From positions 18,327,578 to 18,391,577 of the forward strand of contig NC_091014.1 in NCBI RefSeq assembly GCF_041296385.1: a stretch of 64,000 nt of DNA. The letters are read 5' to 3'. Positions within the stretch are counted from its first letter, which is position 1. Each line of letters opens with the position of its first letter. The notes beneath the pieces were generated by a model. That model saw only the letters and a list, made by a program, of their open reading frames with translations, was not told the DNA's origin and made no database searches. This DNA is from Aphelocoma coerulescens. Lineage: Eukaryota; Chordata; Aves; Passeriformes; Corvidae. Made by a program: the position numbers and the translations under genes. Below are positions 49,186-62,712 of this stretch, piece by piece.

Positions 49186-52100
49186 ATTTTTGTTTTTAAA
49201 CTACCATCCTACATTTTTATTAAGTTAAAGATTTTTGAATGCCTCACTGAGGATGACAATACACTTCTTTTTTCAAGAGGGGAGATGTACAAGAGGTACT
49301 AAAACCATATTGCACATACAACAGAATCAAGTTTGTCACTCTCATGTGATATACCATATAAAATGCTGAATGATTTTAAAAGCCTCAGTAAGCAAGGATG
49401 ATAAAACCAGAATCAGAAGCAAACAAACAATAATTTAGAAACAGTTTGAAGATTATTTTGAAGTGGACTTACAAATTTTATTTGTACTGTTATGTAAGAT
49501 CCAGAGCTGATCTGGCTCAATTTAAGGTTTTTCTTCATTATTTGTCTGCTAAAGATATTTTTAACAGCATCGTCATGACAGTTGTGTAACTTCATGTTTT
49601 TGCCTTGCTCTTGTTCTATTGTGAATGTTAACTTCAAAGCTTTGGAGGCCTGCTGCGACTCTTTCCTCATATATTTTCTCCAGGCTGAAATACTGTATTA
49701 CACAAGATCTATAACTTAACATATATATATATATATCTTTTTTTTCCTTTAGGAAGCCAAAGCTGTTCCTCACCCACCAGATGTTCAAATTATTTATTTA
49801 GTTTGGTACAGATTCTAATTTTGTAATTTGTCTGTAAACTCCTCAAAGCAGCAAAAAACTCTGGAAAATTAGTGTTAGAAGCCAGCTTTCTATTTTAAAG
49901 GACAAATTTTTATTTTCAGATGTACTGATGTACATAGCATGAAAAAATATTCACACAACTTAATTATTTTGTGTGGACAATCAAGTGAATTTCTAGAGAT
50001 TGCAGAGGACAAAGGGTTTCTAATTGGAACTATATTGAGGCAGTACAGAATTTTCCCATTTTGGAATGAGCAACAGGAACTCCTGATCTTCTAGAGCTTT
50101 CCAAACTACTGCTCTTCTAGAGCTTTCCAATAGGCAAAATAAATGGATCTGCTGTGATGTTTCCCAAGGAAGAGAAGGATTTTTTTTGTCTTGGGGTAGC
50201 TACAGGCAACTTTGTGGGCTGGAATTTGACATCCTAATTAACCTTCCTAAGACCTCCTTATGTGGTCATATGAAAGTGACACAGAAATAAACCACAGATT
50301 CCTATGTGTGATATTAAGAATAAATGTGTGATCTATATACAAATTTCAAATGTATTCATGATTAAATACTTACTGTTAGAACTTGAAGAAAACAGAAAAA
50401 AGTGATTAACATACATCAAGAATGTGGCGATTAAGTATATGAAGGTCAGCTAATAAAAATATGGCATGCACAGTTGTTAGACTTACCTCTAGATTTCCAT
50501 TCATACAGATATGCAAGTTGGATATTTTTATTTCTAATAAATGCATTCGTTGATTATTAAGTGCACTTAGTAGCAATCACAGGAGGAACTTAATGCAAAT
50601 TATGAGGGCAAAATATTTTCATTCTCACTGTGTTACATCTTGAGTTATTATCAGCCACAATTTGTTGTTTACAGAAAAACAAAGTAGATTTCTAAGAATT
50701 GTCAGCTGAATCCTTATTTTACCTGTCTAGGTTTTAGCAGACCATCTTTTAAGAAAAAATTAGTAAAAATACTACTGACTCCCAATCAATTTTAATTTTG
50801 GTGCTTTGATTTCAGAGGTGTCCAGTTGCAAAGGACACATTTTTTAGAAAAGGTAGATCCTGTTTTTTCCCTTAAGGTTAGGTTCAGTATGGCTACACTG
50901 AATATTCAAATCCACAAGCTGATTTTAGAAATTTTGGTTTGAGATTTTTATATCATAAAGTTCTCAGCCCAACTTCTGAGGAACTGTTAAAATTAAATTA
51001 TGCATATTTATGCATCCATGCTAAGGCACTGTATCAGGATCCTGTATATATGAGATCTGAGGAATAGGGCTGTTTTCACTTCTAACCTGTACTATTAAAA
51101 CAATAAAAGGGCATTCAGTTCTTAATACAAGTTTTTATTAGAATGGAGATCTGAACAAACTGAATTTTGTTTGAGAAAATGGGTACATGATAGTAAAATC
51201 AATGGCTTGAAAATACCCCTATGTACATATAGCTTTACTGTGGGAATCTTTCCCTATCACACTGGTTTTTCTTCCTACTGTTTTGAATGGCTTCCCAAAT
51301 TGCAAGAACACTATTCTGTCTTCCAGTTGTCCATAAAAAATAGGTCTCACTTTCTGTTAACTTTGATGTGTTGCTTTTTTCTTACTTCTACTTAACACAG
51401 AAATGCCTCAACCAACATTTTTCCCACAGGCTATCTCTTTCCTGGGAATCTCAGACTGTTTTTTCTCAATATACTTAATCTAATTTAGCTATCAGTTCTC
51501 TCTAGGGAGGGGTCTTTTGCTATTCTACTTTCTTCCTATTCTGATACACTGTCCCTTTTCCCCTTTTCATTGACTTTAGTGCTTGTCTGGCACACACTTG
51601 GATTTAGTTCATAACTCCAAGAGCAGATGTAGAAGAGGTGGAAACATGCAGCTGGGCACAAAGAGGCTAATCTTTTCAGCAGCAACCTGAGGCTGGATTT
51701 CAATGTGAAATATCTTCTTTAATCATCCTTACACGGCATGCCAGATTTTTCTCACAGTATGAATTTTTGATTGCTTTTAGGAAGGTATCACATCCCCACC
51801 TCTGTTCAAGTGATTGCACCTGACCCTGAGCACAACAGCCAGGAGAGAACCAGCAGCCAGGCCTCCCTTTGGCTGTTCACCTAAGTCCTTTTGACAAAAT
51901 ACTAGCCCCAAAACGTTTTTCATATTTTCCCTGATTTGGAGTAAGCAAATTATTGAAATGGATACCAGATTATACCTTGAATTTGAAACACTATGTTTTG
52001 GGATGTAGGTATTTTTCTCTTTGGTACACCCCAGTAATAGGAAAAGAAACACTAATTACAACTATTGCTGGATATGAATGGATTTCATTAACATCTTGCA

Positions 52101-55100
52101 TATACCTCATCTTTGTAGCCGCAGGAGAGCTGTGTTATGGCTGACAGTGACTGTCACATCCCTATTCTTAGGTTTCTTACGTTGTGCAAAGGCAGGTTAC
52201 ATTAATGAATATCAGACAGCTGCAGAAACCTCAGCAGCACTCATGTGCTCCCCATTAACTGAACTCTTTTCTTACCTCACTTCTGCTCTTCTTTCCCCAC
52301 CCCAACCCAAGATCAAATTTCATTCAGAAATTGACGGGGCATACTCAGACTGAATGTTCCTTTTCTTTCTCAGATGAAGGTAATCATTTCCCCTTTGTTT
52401 ATTTTCTTTCTTTGGCTGTGGAGTCCTGTCTCTCCTTCCTTCTGAAAGAATTTTTTTTTTTTTTTTTTAATCTTAAAAAACTTCAGCTTTCAGCAAGTTT
52501 AATCCTCAGGGGTGGAGATGGGGGAAGCAACAAGCAATTAATTTTACAAAAATATTGTCTTTTCAATACATAATTCAGGTACTTGCTCTTATATTATAAA
52601 TCACCATTCTTAATATTTTTTACCTTTCATTTTTTTATGGTTACCTTTCAGCTTAATGTAGAACCAAGTCCAATAGGAACTGAAAGTAACATGTAACAAG
52701 AAGGATGTTCTTTAAAGCTGAGGGAAACTTCTGAGAGGAAGAACAAGTACAAACACGTTTGAATTAAGCACAAAAGTTGCAACAGGAACAAATAGGAATT
52801 TCAGATAGTCTGAGAACCAGCCTGTGTCAAAGAAGGATGCTTGGCTTTCCAATTTTAGGAAAGAATGATAGCTGTTATATAGGATTTTTGAATTATTTTA
52901 TGACAGCTCTATAGCAAGAACTTATTTTTCAATTTTATTCTGAAGGAAATAACCTGAACCATAGGACACAGTTGGTTGACTTCTTCACTCATCTGTCAGT
53001 CAGGAGAAACACCACAACATTCTGTCTTCTCATAGCTGGAATAAAAATGACAGTGATATCCCCTTTCTTGATCCTCTGTCTGGGAAATGAAACATAGTGC
53101 TGCTGCTTGACTGTAGCTAGTCAGATGAGAGAAACCAGTGATAAACACCTGACATGACATGCACATTTTTCACATATTTAGAGAAAAAGGTTTTTTACAC
53201 ATATTACATAAATATGTGTTTAATATTCATGCTACTACATACCTAAATTACTGTTTTGGAAGTGGTTGCTCTCTCAGTAATTTGATTATCAAAACTAATG
53301 AGGTTTTTGATCTGTGTAAATTTAGGCAGATCAGTTTGGCTTCTATGGCACAAATCTTGGCAGTCCTATAAGTAGTCTTTCATTCATCTTTCTATTGATT
53401 TCTGCCAGGAAGACATGCTCTCCTTGCATGGTACCTGGTGCAGGACAAAACCTTAATATTTACTGTATTCCTGTGTGAACATACAGAGATGTAAGCTTGG
53501 AGAAATAGTCAGTGATAGTAATTACTGAGATTGTAAAAGCACCTACATTTTAAAGAATAGCTTTTTCTCATATAAAATTTGAAGTCCTTTCTCTCCTTCC
53601 TTCCCAAAGATGTTTTTTCACAGGTATTTCAAAAGTCTGTAGTTAATCATTGAAGTTGGATAATACCTAAATTTATTAATAAATCTTTGGGGAAGAGGTG
53701 GATAATTTTTATCTTTCCTGTACTTATGAATTATTCTGTAAATCAAGTGTAATTAAATGAAACAATTAAGATTTGTATGTTTTATTAATCCAAAGCTACA
53801 GACACGATGTATCCTACTCTTTACAGCCAGTCAGGCATAATAAACTCTGTGTATCTGTAAGGTGTCAGTTATTAGGCTCTAAGACAATTTTGGGGTGTGT
53901 TTTGCATTTTCTTAAACTGAACTTTTTTTGCATTTTCTTAAACTGAACTTTTATGTTTGCTGACGATGTAACTTTTGTTTTAAGGTGCATGTCCTACTTA
54001 CTTCTTTACTCTGCAATGTGTTTGTAGTCAGAACAAGCCTTAACATCTGGAACTATATGCCAAAAATGCTCTGTTGGTCTACTTGGAGCAAGTTCAGGAT
54101 GCCAACGGAGCACAGCTGAATTTCCACAGCTGAGACTATGGGACAAGAGTGTTGCTCATACATCTATGTGCATTTTCCAGCTTTTCCACAGATTTATTTT
54201 TGAATTGATGAAGAAGCTTAATAACTATAAATCATGAAACACCAAGCTCATCCTCTGTCACTAGCAATAGTAAAATCATCTCAATGTCAACTTCTATGGG
54301 AAGTATTGCCATCTGGTTGACATGATGTGGACAGAAAAATCTCTTTCAGATTTATAATCCATGAAGCTAAAGACAATAGTAGTTTCATAATGTAGAAACT
54401 CAGGGACTTGTAACTTTTGCTGAGGCCAGTAAATCAGATAACACAAAATCTTTCTGACAGAGTCCAGCAATACTTGAAAGCTAATTTTTTATTGTGGGGG
54501 CAAAGTAACAGACTGTCCAATACAGGCCAAGAAGTTTTTGCTTTAAATTCTGAGTTGTTTTCAATTTCTCCTACTCTCTGATGGTTTCCCTTGGTGTTGA
54601 CAGGAAACATGCAGGAACCATTGATTTTATTATGCACAAGCTATTCCCCTGCCTGAAAGGCAATTGCAGGGATATAAATGCTCCATTTGTTAAGCAGATG
54701 GATCTCTAAATTCATTTTAGGTATTAGCAGTTGTTAATTTAATAAAAGAAGAAAAGAATAAAAATACCATAACATTTAACATCTCTCAAACATTTCAGCA
54801 TGTATTATTCTTTCCATGTTTTGTCTGCGAAAAAAAAAGACACCCCCTGCCCCCAAGAAGGTGGGAGTGGTGCAGATGGAGATCTGTCTGTGAACTGTAA
54901 ATGGATGCTGCTTATGCACTCTCTGTCAGTCATTCTCTTTTGTGCTGGTACTTTGAAAGACACCACAAGTCCTAGTTCCTAGGTGCCTGGCATCCTAGAG
55001 ATGACAAGTAAAAAAATGTACCAGATCCACAGGTAACTGGGCCTTTTGAACAGGGAGACATACTGCAATTATATATTTTTTAATTATCTATCTTTGTGTT

Positions 55101-55519
55101 TGTGAATAATCTAAATTAATCCAGTTGCTTCTTCTCTAGATTTGTCAAGATTTTAATTAAGGTGTCTTGAATATATATTCTATTTTTGAGTGAGTACCTG
55201 CAACATGTTTTCACTTTCAAAGATCCAAAAGTTTTCTTCTTATGGCTAGCTTTGTGTCCATAGAAAAAAAAGGAAAGAATGAGCTTTCCACACCCAACAA
55301 AGAAGCTCAATTTTTTTCCCTAATCCATTATTTCTCTGTTAGTTCAATTTCAAAGTTATTAGGTCAGATATAGCAATACTTAATTTTCTGAGTTTGGTGA
55401 AAGTATAATTAAAATATTATTGCAGCTTTAAGCAGAAGCATATTTGAACTCAAGCAAAGTTGCTGCATGAAGAGGCTACCCCATTTTTGAGAATCTGGAA
55501 TTTAACTTAATCATTGATG
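49186..55519. other. AT-rich non-coding DNA with short tandem duplications
   Basis: No exon or repeat family is recognised. It contains an AT-dinucleotide run at about 49720-49736, a spaced 18-bp direct repeat (50087-50104 and 50113-50130), a T18 run at 52451-52468 and a 26-bp tandem duplication at 53901-53952. Frames are under 95 codons without family resemblance. Confidence 0.55.
53901..53952. repeat. 26-bp tandem duplication
   Basis: Two head-to-tail copies of a 26-bp unit with core 'tgcattttcttaaactgaac' start at 53903 and 53929. They are essentially identical, suggesting a recent slippage event. Confidence 0.93.
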
Positions 55520-55524
55520 GTACA
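55520..55524. repeat. 5-bp target-site duplication, left copy (GTACA)
   Basis: GTACA directly precedes the TG start of the LTR and is repeated directly after its CA end at 56165-56169. This marks the integration site. Confidence 0.8.
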
Positions 55525-56164
55525 TGTTCCGGTTTGGCCAAATTTAGAAATACATCCTCTGAGAGAAGGCACAACCACCCTGCCCCCAACAGGTTCGGGA
55601 AAAAATAGATTTTCCTCAAAGGAAAGTGAAGGAGATAAAACTATTTATTTACCAAACACACAGGAAAAGGAAAATAATGCTAAATAATAAAATCTCTCGC
55701 TGTGGAGAAAAAACCTGGGAAAGTGTTAGAGTCCTCCCTTTGGTCTCCTCGGAGCTGGGGCTTGGCCCAGGGCCAGGCCCTCTGTGCCTGGTGGAAAGTC
55801 CTCCCAATGTGCTCTGAGGTTGAAGCAGTCCAGTAGAAAAGGGAGAAAATCCAAAATTCCAGGGAAGGAAAAGCAAAGTTCAACTCTCAGTCTCTCTCCA
55901 GAGAAAAGGAAACTGAAAAAAAAAACTGGCCAAAAGCTGACTGGAAAGCAGCAAGCCGGGTGCCTCCTCCCTCCCCTGCTGCGGCTGGGCAGAAACTGCT
56001 ATCTCTGTGTGACCTTGAACAAGCTGCAAACTGCTTTGAAAAAGTTTTGTGCAGTTTTTCCTTCCCCCTCTCAGGCTCAGTTTAGAGGAATAAAAAGGCA
56101 CAAAGTTAATTTCTGGGCAAAGAGCAGCGACATGGGATACACATCATAAAGTCACCCCAAGACA
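55525..56164. mobile_element. solo LTR of an endogenous retrovirus (TguLTR5-like)
   Basis: A 640-bp element begins TGTTCCGG and ends CAAGACA, so it has the TG...CA ends and a short imperfect inverted repeat (TGT/ACA) expected of LTRs. It is flanked by perfect 5-bp duplications, GTACA at 55520-55524 and 56165-56169. The opening ('tccggtttggccaaattta'), the segment 'gcacaaccaccctgccccca', 'aactctcagtctctctccag' and 'ctgtgtgaccttgaacaagc' match my recall of the passerine TguLTR5 family (family and ERV class from memory). No internal gag, pol or env is present, so recombination between two LTRs has left a solo copy. Polyadenylation-like hexamers exist on both strands, and orientation is left open. 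Open frames inside it (up to 121 codons) are not genes. Confidence 0.85.
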
Positions 56165-56169
56165 GTACA
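56165..56169. repeat. 5-bp target-site duplication, right copy (GTACA)
   Basis: Right-hand partner of the GTACA at 55520-55524. The intact match indicates the flanks have not been rearranged since insertion. Confidence 0.8.
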
Positions 56170-56254
56170 TCTGGCTAAAAAAGCCAAAAAACAGCTACCT
56201 AGGTTGCACTTATCCTGATTAAGGCAATATTTTTAATACACAGCTTTATTTCTG

Positions 56255-56300
56255 AAAAAAAAAAAAAAAAAAGGAAAAAAAAACAAAAACCAAAAAACTG
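56255..56300. repeat. A-rich tract with A18
   Basis: An uninterrupted run of 18 A (56255-56272) is followed by further A-rich sequence with sparse G and C. It lies about 90 bp beyond the solo LTR and outside its target duplication, so it is not part of that element. No retrogene body is recognisable upstream of it. Confidence 0.85.
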
Positions 56301-59300
56301 GAAAGGTATTTAAAGCAAAAATCAATCTTGACATTTGATAAAAATTTGGATTTTTAAGCTATAACAGGAAGACAAAATTTCTGTATTATGGCATTACACA
56401 GAAAGAAAGATAAGATAGATGCTTAAAACCCCTGGCACACCCTGACTCAAAAAATATAACATAAGTCAAAAACTGTAAAACATTTTTGTCTACTGGAGTT
56501 TTTTTCATTGCTGATAATTTAATTTATGCTTCAAAGCCTACCTCAAATGACAAAAACCCCCCATAATCTACAGTTATTGTAACTCCATGTGACAACATGT
56601 CTCAATCCACTCACTAGTAAGGGTTGCTTTTATCTTTCTTGTCATCATCACTATTTCATACAGTGATTGTGAGAGAAAGAAAATGATCTCTGTCATTAGT
56701 AAATGGTCTGAGAATGATGTCTAGTTACAAAAGTAGATTCCCTCTGTCTCTTGTGAAGAGGAGGGTGATGCTTCGGTGACAGCTAAGACCTTTTTGATTT
56801 CTGAATAAGTTTTCCAATGACTACACTAATACTGTGCCTGAGGAAAGCAAATCTTTTTATTTTCTTTTAATTTTCACCCCAACATCATCTGTGGTTTTGA
56901 TTGTATATTTGAATGCCTATACAGTTGAATGTGATAGCAGGCAAAAAATATAAACATGGCCTGAACTGTAAGAAGAGTTGTATTCCTTGTGCAGTAATAT
57001 GCAAATGTAGTTTCAAACCTAAATTTAAAAAAAATCTCTTGCCTTATCTCAGTCTTTGTTGCTCCTTCTTCATGTGTAATTTCATTACTTTGTTATGTTA
57101 ATTTGTTAAATTGGGTTATTGCAATGTAACTAACATTATGCCCCCATTCCTAATTGTCAGAAGTGCTTATGATGTCTTCATTTAATACATGTTATTGCTG
57201 TATTATGTCAGGTATGCCAGGATTTGATTCATGCATTGAATTTGTAGCTAGACAACTTACTGAACCATAGGCGGTAGCTGTCATTTTTCATGGGCACAGA
57301 AAATACTGGCTGTTGCCCAACATAAAATTCTGGTAGACTTCCACAGTTCTTATATCTTCTTGCTCTGTTTGCTGACACAATTGTTGTCTTCTTTGTGCAG
57401 ATGTTTCTGTCAGGAGTTTGGTTCAGTTATTGAGACAGAAACTTCAAGTAACTTTTACTACTGAATATACTTTCTGTCCTCTGATCTGCTTAAAAAAACA
57501 CTCCTCAACATAACCTATTCATACGGCTTTTGGCTCCTCTTTTATTCACTTCTAGTTTCTCACCTACACATTTATTTTCATAAAAAAATAAACTTATTAA
57601 GAATAATAATGAAAACATAACATTTCTCACCTTCATTTGTCACTTCTTCATTTAATTGTTCTTCCCCTTTTTTCCTCTGCACATTTATATATCTGTTATT
57701 TTTAACTAGTATTTTCATTAAATTTGAAAGTGAAAAATATAGATCTTCAGTATTCTTTTATCTGTCATTAATCTTCATAATCTACAGTTTATAAATTGTT
57801 CACAATTTTCACAGTGTTGGAATTTGTTACCTTCAACTCACTTGTCTAGAGACAGGAGATGTCAGGATACACTACAGTCATAAGAAAAATTTTCACTATT
57901 GGGACCTGCTGTTTGCCTTTCATAACCCTTCTCACAAACCTCTAAAACCTGTGCTTCTCACTTCCTTTTCATGCAAAGTATCTTCACACCTGTAGATCCT
58001 AGTGCTTATATCTACTTTTGGGTTGTGTTCTCTACTTTCCTCCCCCAGATTATTTTTGCTGAAGGTACCTGTTTCTGAGTTCTTTCAACTGTGCTTTACT
58101 TAAATTTAGTTTTGGAGTTTTGGTTCAACTAAAGCTGTTTATTTACACTTGAGCCTGTTATAGCTACTGGGTATTTCTGGTTTTTAGCAACTATTTGCCT
58201 GCAATCCGAAACAATCCTCAGACACATCCCATCCTACAGCTGACCACCAAATTAAACAACAAATCTTGACTGGGCATGAAAGGAGCTAAGATATTGTCAT
58301 TTCTGCAATTAGTGGTAGAAGGAGTGTGTAAGTTTAAGTATCACTATTGCCACCTGAGAAGTGCTGGTGTTTCAGAATAAAACACACTTTAGTCTGTCTA
58401 GACACACCTTAAACAGTAAACATAATATATTTCTGTCATCTCAGTGCCGCCTTCTCTGAACTATACAATTCTAAATTTCTTAGTCCATGTCAATTGTTCT
58501 TTCCATTTATCATCCCACTTGCCATATGCTGAATTTTCTCCATCCCAGCAAACTGACACTAGCTATACAAAATGGATTTTTCTTATTGGCTGCTAAAGCA
58601 TTCCATACGGCAAGGGCAATTTCTGCATCTATAGAGATCTGGAATAGCTCAGAATAAAATGGAATGGCTCCAGATTTGTACCATTATGTGTCACAGAGGA
58701 TTTTGTGCCTCAGCAACAGTAGATGTTTATTCACTTAAAGATAACCTTATGAGCACATATCTAGAGAAAGTGTTTTTGTGTGGTATAGCAAGCTTATTAG
58801 CTTCATTATAACTGCAAGCACAGAACTCCATGTAGGCTAATCTGTCTTGTTTCACTTTAATCAAGATGTACCTCCTATATTACCAGATTTATACTGAAAG
58901 AGTAGAAGATTGTCATTAGCAATTAGTATTTCTAAATTATTTTCTTAGAATCAAATCTGATTTGTCTGAATTTAAAGGTTTTTCCTCAGGTTTAAGATCT
59001 ACATTTTTCTTTCATTCAGTTGGATGTTACCACAACTGAGCATTTGGAAACATGGCTGAAAGATCTGTTTTAAATTGGCTTTTCACAATTTACTGTCACT
59101 TTTGAATTTATTTAATGTCTTGCAAAAGAACAATGCCAAAATGAGCTCAAATTTAAAAACATGCACTTTTCCACCAAGACAATCAAATAGCAAAGCATGT
59201 CAAAAGAGGTTCAGAGAATGAATAATAGCAGAGCTGTGAACAAGAGTACACTCCTGACAATATTCAATCTGTTCTTTACGAAAATGAGGTATCCTTGAAT

Positions 59301-60266
59301 CAAAGAGTTAGCTTCAAAAATAGTGTTTCCATTTTTCTTCAGAAAATAAACATTGCTACACAATACATATAAGCAAAGATCAAAGCAACTGTGAAACATT
59401 AAAACAATACATGCTACACATAGAATTTTTGAAACAATGGTTTACAATAGCTGTTATTTTTTCTGAACTCACCCAGTATCATATGATATTTTACTTACTT
59501 TTCCATCTGTCACTGAATTGAATGACTGTGTCTGATGTGTGATATGACACTTAGCAAACCTGTCAATGCAACACCTGATTCAATACTATAATGTCAGCTA
59601 TTAGTTGTTCTGTCAAAAATATCCTATAGTTATATTTCTTAAAGAGTCTGATGCATTTTACAGAACCCTATTTGTTCTCAAGTAGAATTGATTCATCCTT
59701 TCTGTAAAGTGATCAGTTGAAAACCAACAGAAACTAGGTTTTCTCAAAATACTATTTTGCTTAAAAAAAAATTGAAAATTAAGAGCCAAAAATTATTGGG
59801 TGAAAGGTTGCAATAGAAATTTTTTTAGCAAATACCCCTCCTTTCAACAAGGACTTATTCAACAAGGACTTAGGAAGTGATATCTAAAACTGCAGACTCA
59901 TAATTGTATTTTTCTTAGAAAAAAGAGAATTAAAACTGTGATAAGGAAAAAGACAATAGTGGAAAACAATAAATATAGTATACTGATAGAATTCAACACA
60001 GCAAAAGGAAAAAGATATCCCTCATCCTTTCGAGTTCTTTGATAATTGTGGTATTTTGCAAGTACTTTTGCAAGTACTGTTACTTTCTAAAAGTACTGAA
60101 ACTGTCTCTCACCAAAACAAAAATGTAATAGAGGACTATAAAGTCACAAATTGTTTGTGAAATGTGAAGACATAATGATAATTTTCTATTTCTCACAGAT
60201 TGAAAATGAGGGAGATTTCCATGAAATTATCAGACAGCTGGTGTAAAACATTAAGAAGAAATACAT

Positions 60267-60308
60267 ATTTATTTATTTACTTATTTACTTCCTTATTTAT
60301 TTCTTTTT
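60267..60308. repeat. imperfect (TTTA)n microsatellite
   Basis: About ten tetranucleotide units, mostly TTTA, with TTAC and TTCC variants interrupting the run. Confidence 0.88.
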
Positions 60309-62636
60309 CCTAATACTCAGCTGAACTGTGGTATCAGGTCAGAGCTCATAAGAGCTAAGCAGTGAAAGTAAATATCACTAACCCAAGGATGTGGACAGCC
60401 CTAAAACACATATATATGGCAGTCATGAGTATATATGATGGGAAATACCTTTAAAGATTCCAGAATACCTCAATATTTCTTCCTCACCAACAATTTGTGG
60501 TTAATGTCTGACACAGAATATGAAACAAAACTGGATTTCTAGTTGGGCACTGTCTGCCTGGATGTATGTTCTTATCTTACTATCCAAACCATTGAAAGAC
60601 AGATATTTTTGAAATATTTACATATATATAACAGAGTAAATACTAACTTGCAAATTAAATACTATAGAACATTTTTTGAACTATGTAGGGAATAACCTAT
60701 CTGCTGTTTTGTCTACTTTTTAAGAATTGTGTTGCTTAAAACAGGGATTCATGAAATGCACATTAATTTTTTGAAATCTGTTTAATTTGGATATAATCTG
60801 AGAATAAAACATCTAAATTCAAGGTGGTTTAATCTGATGTAGAAACCCATCCTGTACCATTGGTGTTTGATATCTTCCTGCTGAGAGTCCAGAAATGACT
60901 TGATAGAATTTCATTTTTGCTTTTATCCATTTTCATCCTTGTTCTCTTTCCTGCTTTGCAGCAAATAAGATCTATGTAAGAGAACTAGAACAAGGGTTAG
61001 TTTTACCTGTTGCCTGTGCCTGTGGATGTGAATAAATGGGTATATCTAGTCTCAGGAGAAATGGTAATATTTGCAGGAAACAACTTGAGTACCCGTGGGT
61101 CAGTGGTGAAGGTTTTATTTTGATCCAGTGAAGCTAGAAACTAATTCCAAACCTCTAAGTAGTCCAGTAGAATTTATCGGGAACATTTCAGACAGCAGGA
61201 TTCACTTTTAGAAAAGTCTTCGGTTTTCAGTGTTTTAGGTGCCTTTCTCTTCTACCTTCTCTACTTTCAAAGATTTCACTTGTCTTTCTCCTACTATTTC
61301 CCCTAGTCTTACCCAACATGCTTCCTCATGCAAAATAAGCAATTCTTGTAGAATTGTCTTGAAAAATATGCCTTCTGTACCAAAACCAAAGTAGCTTCAC
61401 CAGTATATGTTGTCAGCCCCCAAGACTGCACAAATCTGCTATAAAGTATACCAATATTTTTATTTAGAAAGGAATAAATAGATGCTAACCACCTTGAAAC
61501 TTTCTTTTGTGACGTTTTACAGAGAAAGGGCTGCATTATATGAAACAGTCATGGCAATTTCTGTGAGATTTTTTTCTTTTTAATACAGCTAACTCGAATT
61601 CATGTTTTGAACTTCTCTCTCCTGTACATTTACATGAAATGAAAACATTTTAAAAACTGATCAACTTATACTATCAGGAAAGCAAATATGTATATATTGG
61701 AGCCCCCTTGATATGTTAACATTTTTATTCATTCTTCCTTTTATCGCTATGTTACATGCATAAAGTGCCCTGTTAAATCAGAACATCAGCAATTATTAGA
61801 GCAAGTATTAACATGTTCTTTGCCTGTTGTTTAATTTCTTTATTTTCTTTGGGGTTTTTTTCACAAAATAATTAGCCTACTAATCATCTAATTAATGTCA
61901 AGGCATGCATTGTACAGATCTTCAAAACTGTGTAAACACTGTGTTAGTGAACACAGTAATATTTAAGATGTTTTCAATCTGACCTACTGAAAGAAAAATT
62001 TTCTTGATGTTTGTAATTTCCTTTAAAAATCTCTGATTAGTTTGCCTGCCTCCATATTTCTAAAAAATATTTGATGGACCATAGCTCTCACTGAAAATAA
62101 AATTTTCTTTTAAATTGAAACAGATTTGGAATTTTATGAACAGTCTTTTGCAATCCAGGGTCTGGGCAGACTTTCAACACAATATTTTTGTATAGTTAAA
62201 TCAGTGTATTTCCCTTCAAGTTTCTTAAGCTGGGATCAATATATAAGAGAAAATATCTTATAATAATGTATAATAACTAGAATTAGAATTCTTTTTTCTT
62301 GGCTGAAAAAATTTATTTATATGTTTATCAGAGAAGCAATTAACTCGTACACTAATTTTTTGTCTCAGTAATTTTTTATTAGTGTACTGTTTGTCTTCTG
62401 AAATATTTCTGTTTTTCTTCTTGCAATATTTCTTTTCCAAGAGCTATCTGCAAATAATTTTTTTCTTCCATTTATTTATTTTTTAAATATTAGGGAAACA
62501 GATTCTTGAAAATTCATGTTAGATATAAAACACATTTACCAATGGCTCAGAATATACAGTATAAGGTAAATCCTACCAAACATAGTTCCTTCTAAAAACT
62601 AAGATTTCTAGATGCCTTTGACCCTTATTTTTGGGG

Positions 62637-62712
62637 AAAAAACAAAATAAAACAAAGAAAAGCCAAACCCCAAAACCAAAGCCCATTAAAACACCCCCAA
62701 ATCTCAAATGAA
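62637..62712 (+). repeat. A/C-rich low-complexity tract
   Basis: The top strand is almost all A and C with units such as AAACC and CCAAAAC. It is the strand complement in style of the G/T-rich tract at the right edge, 1.2 kb away. Confidence 0.75.

Noticed and set aside
55626..56149. Overlapping frames on both strands, the longest 121 codons
   Set aside because: They lie inside the solo LTR, which is bounded by target duplications and is non-coding.
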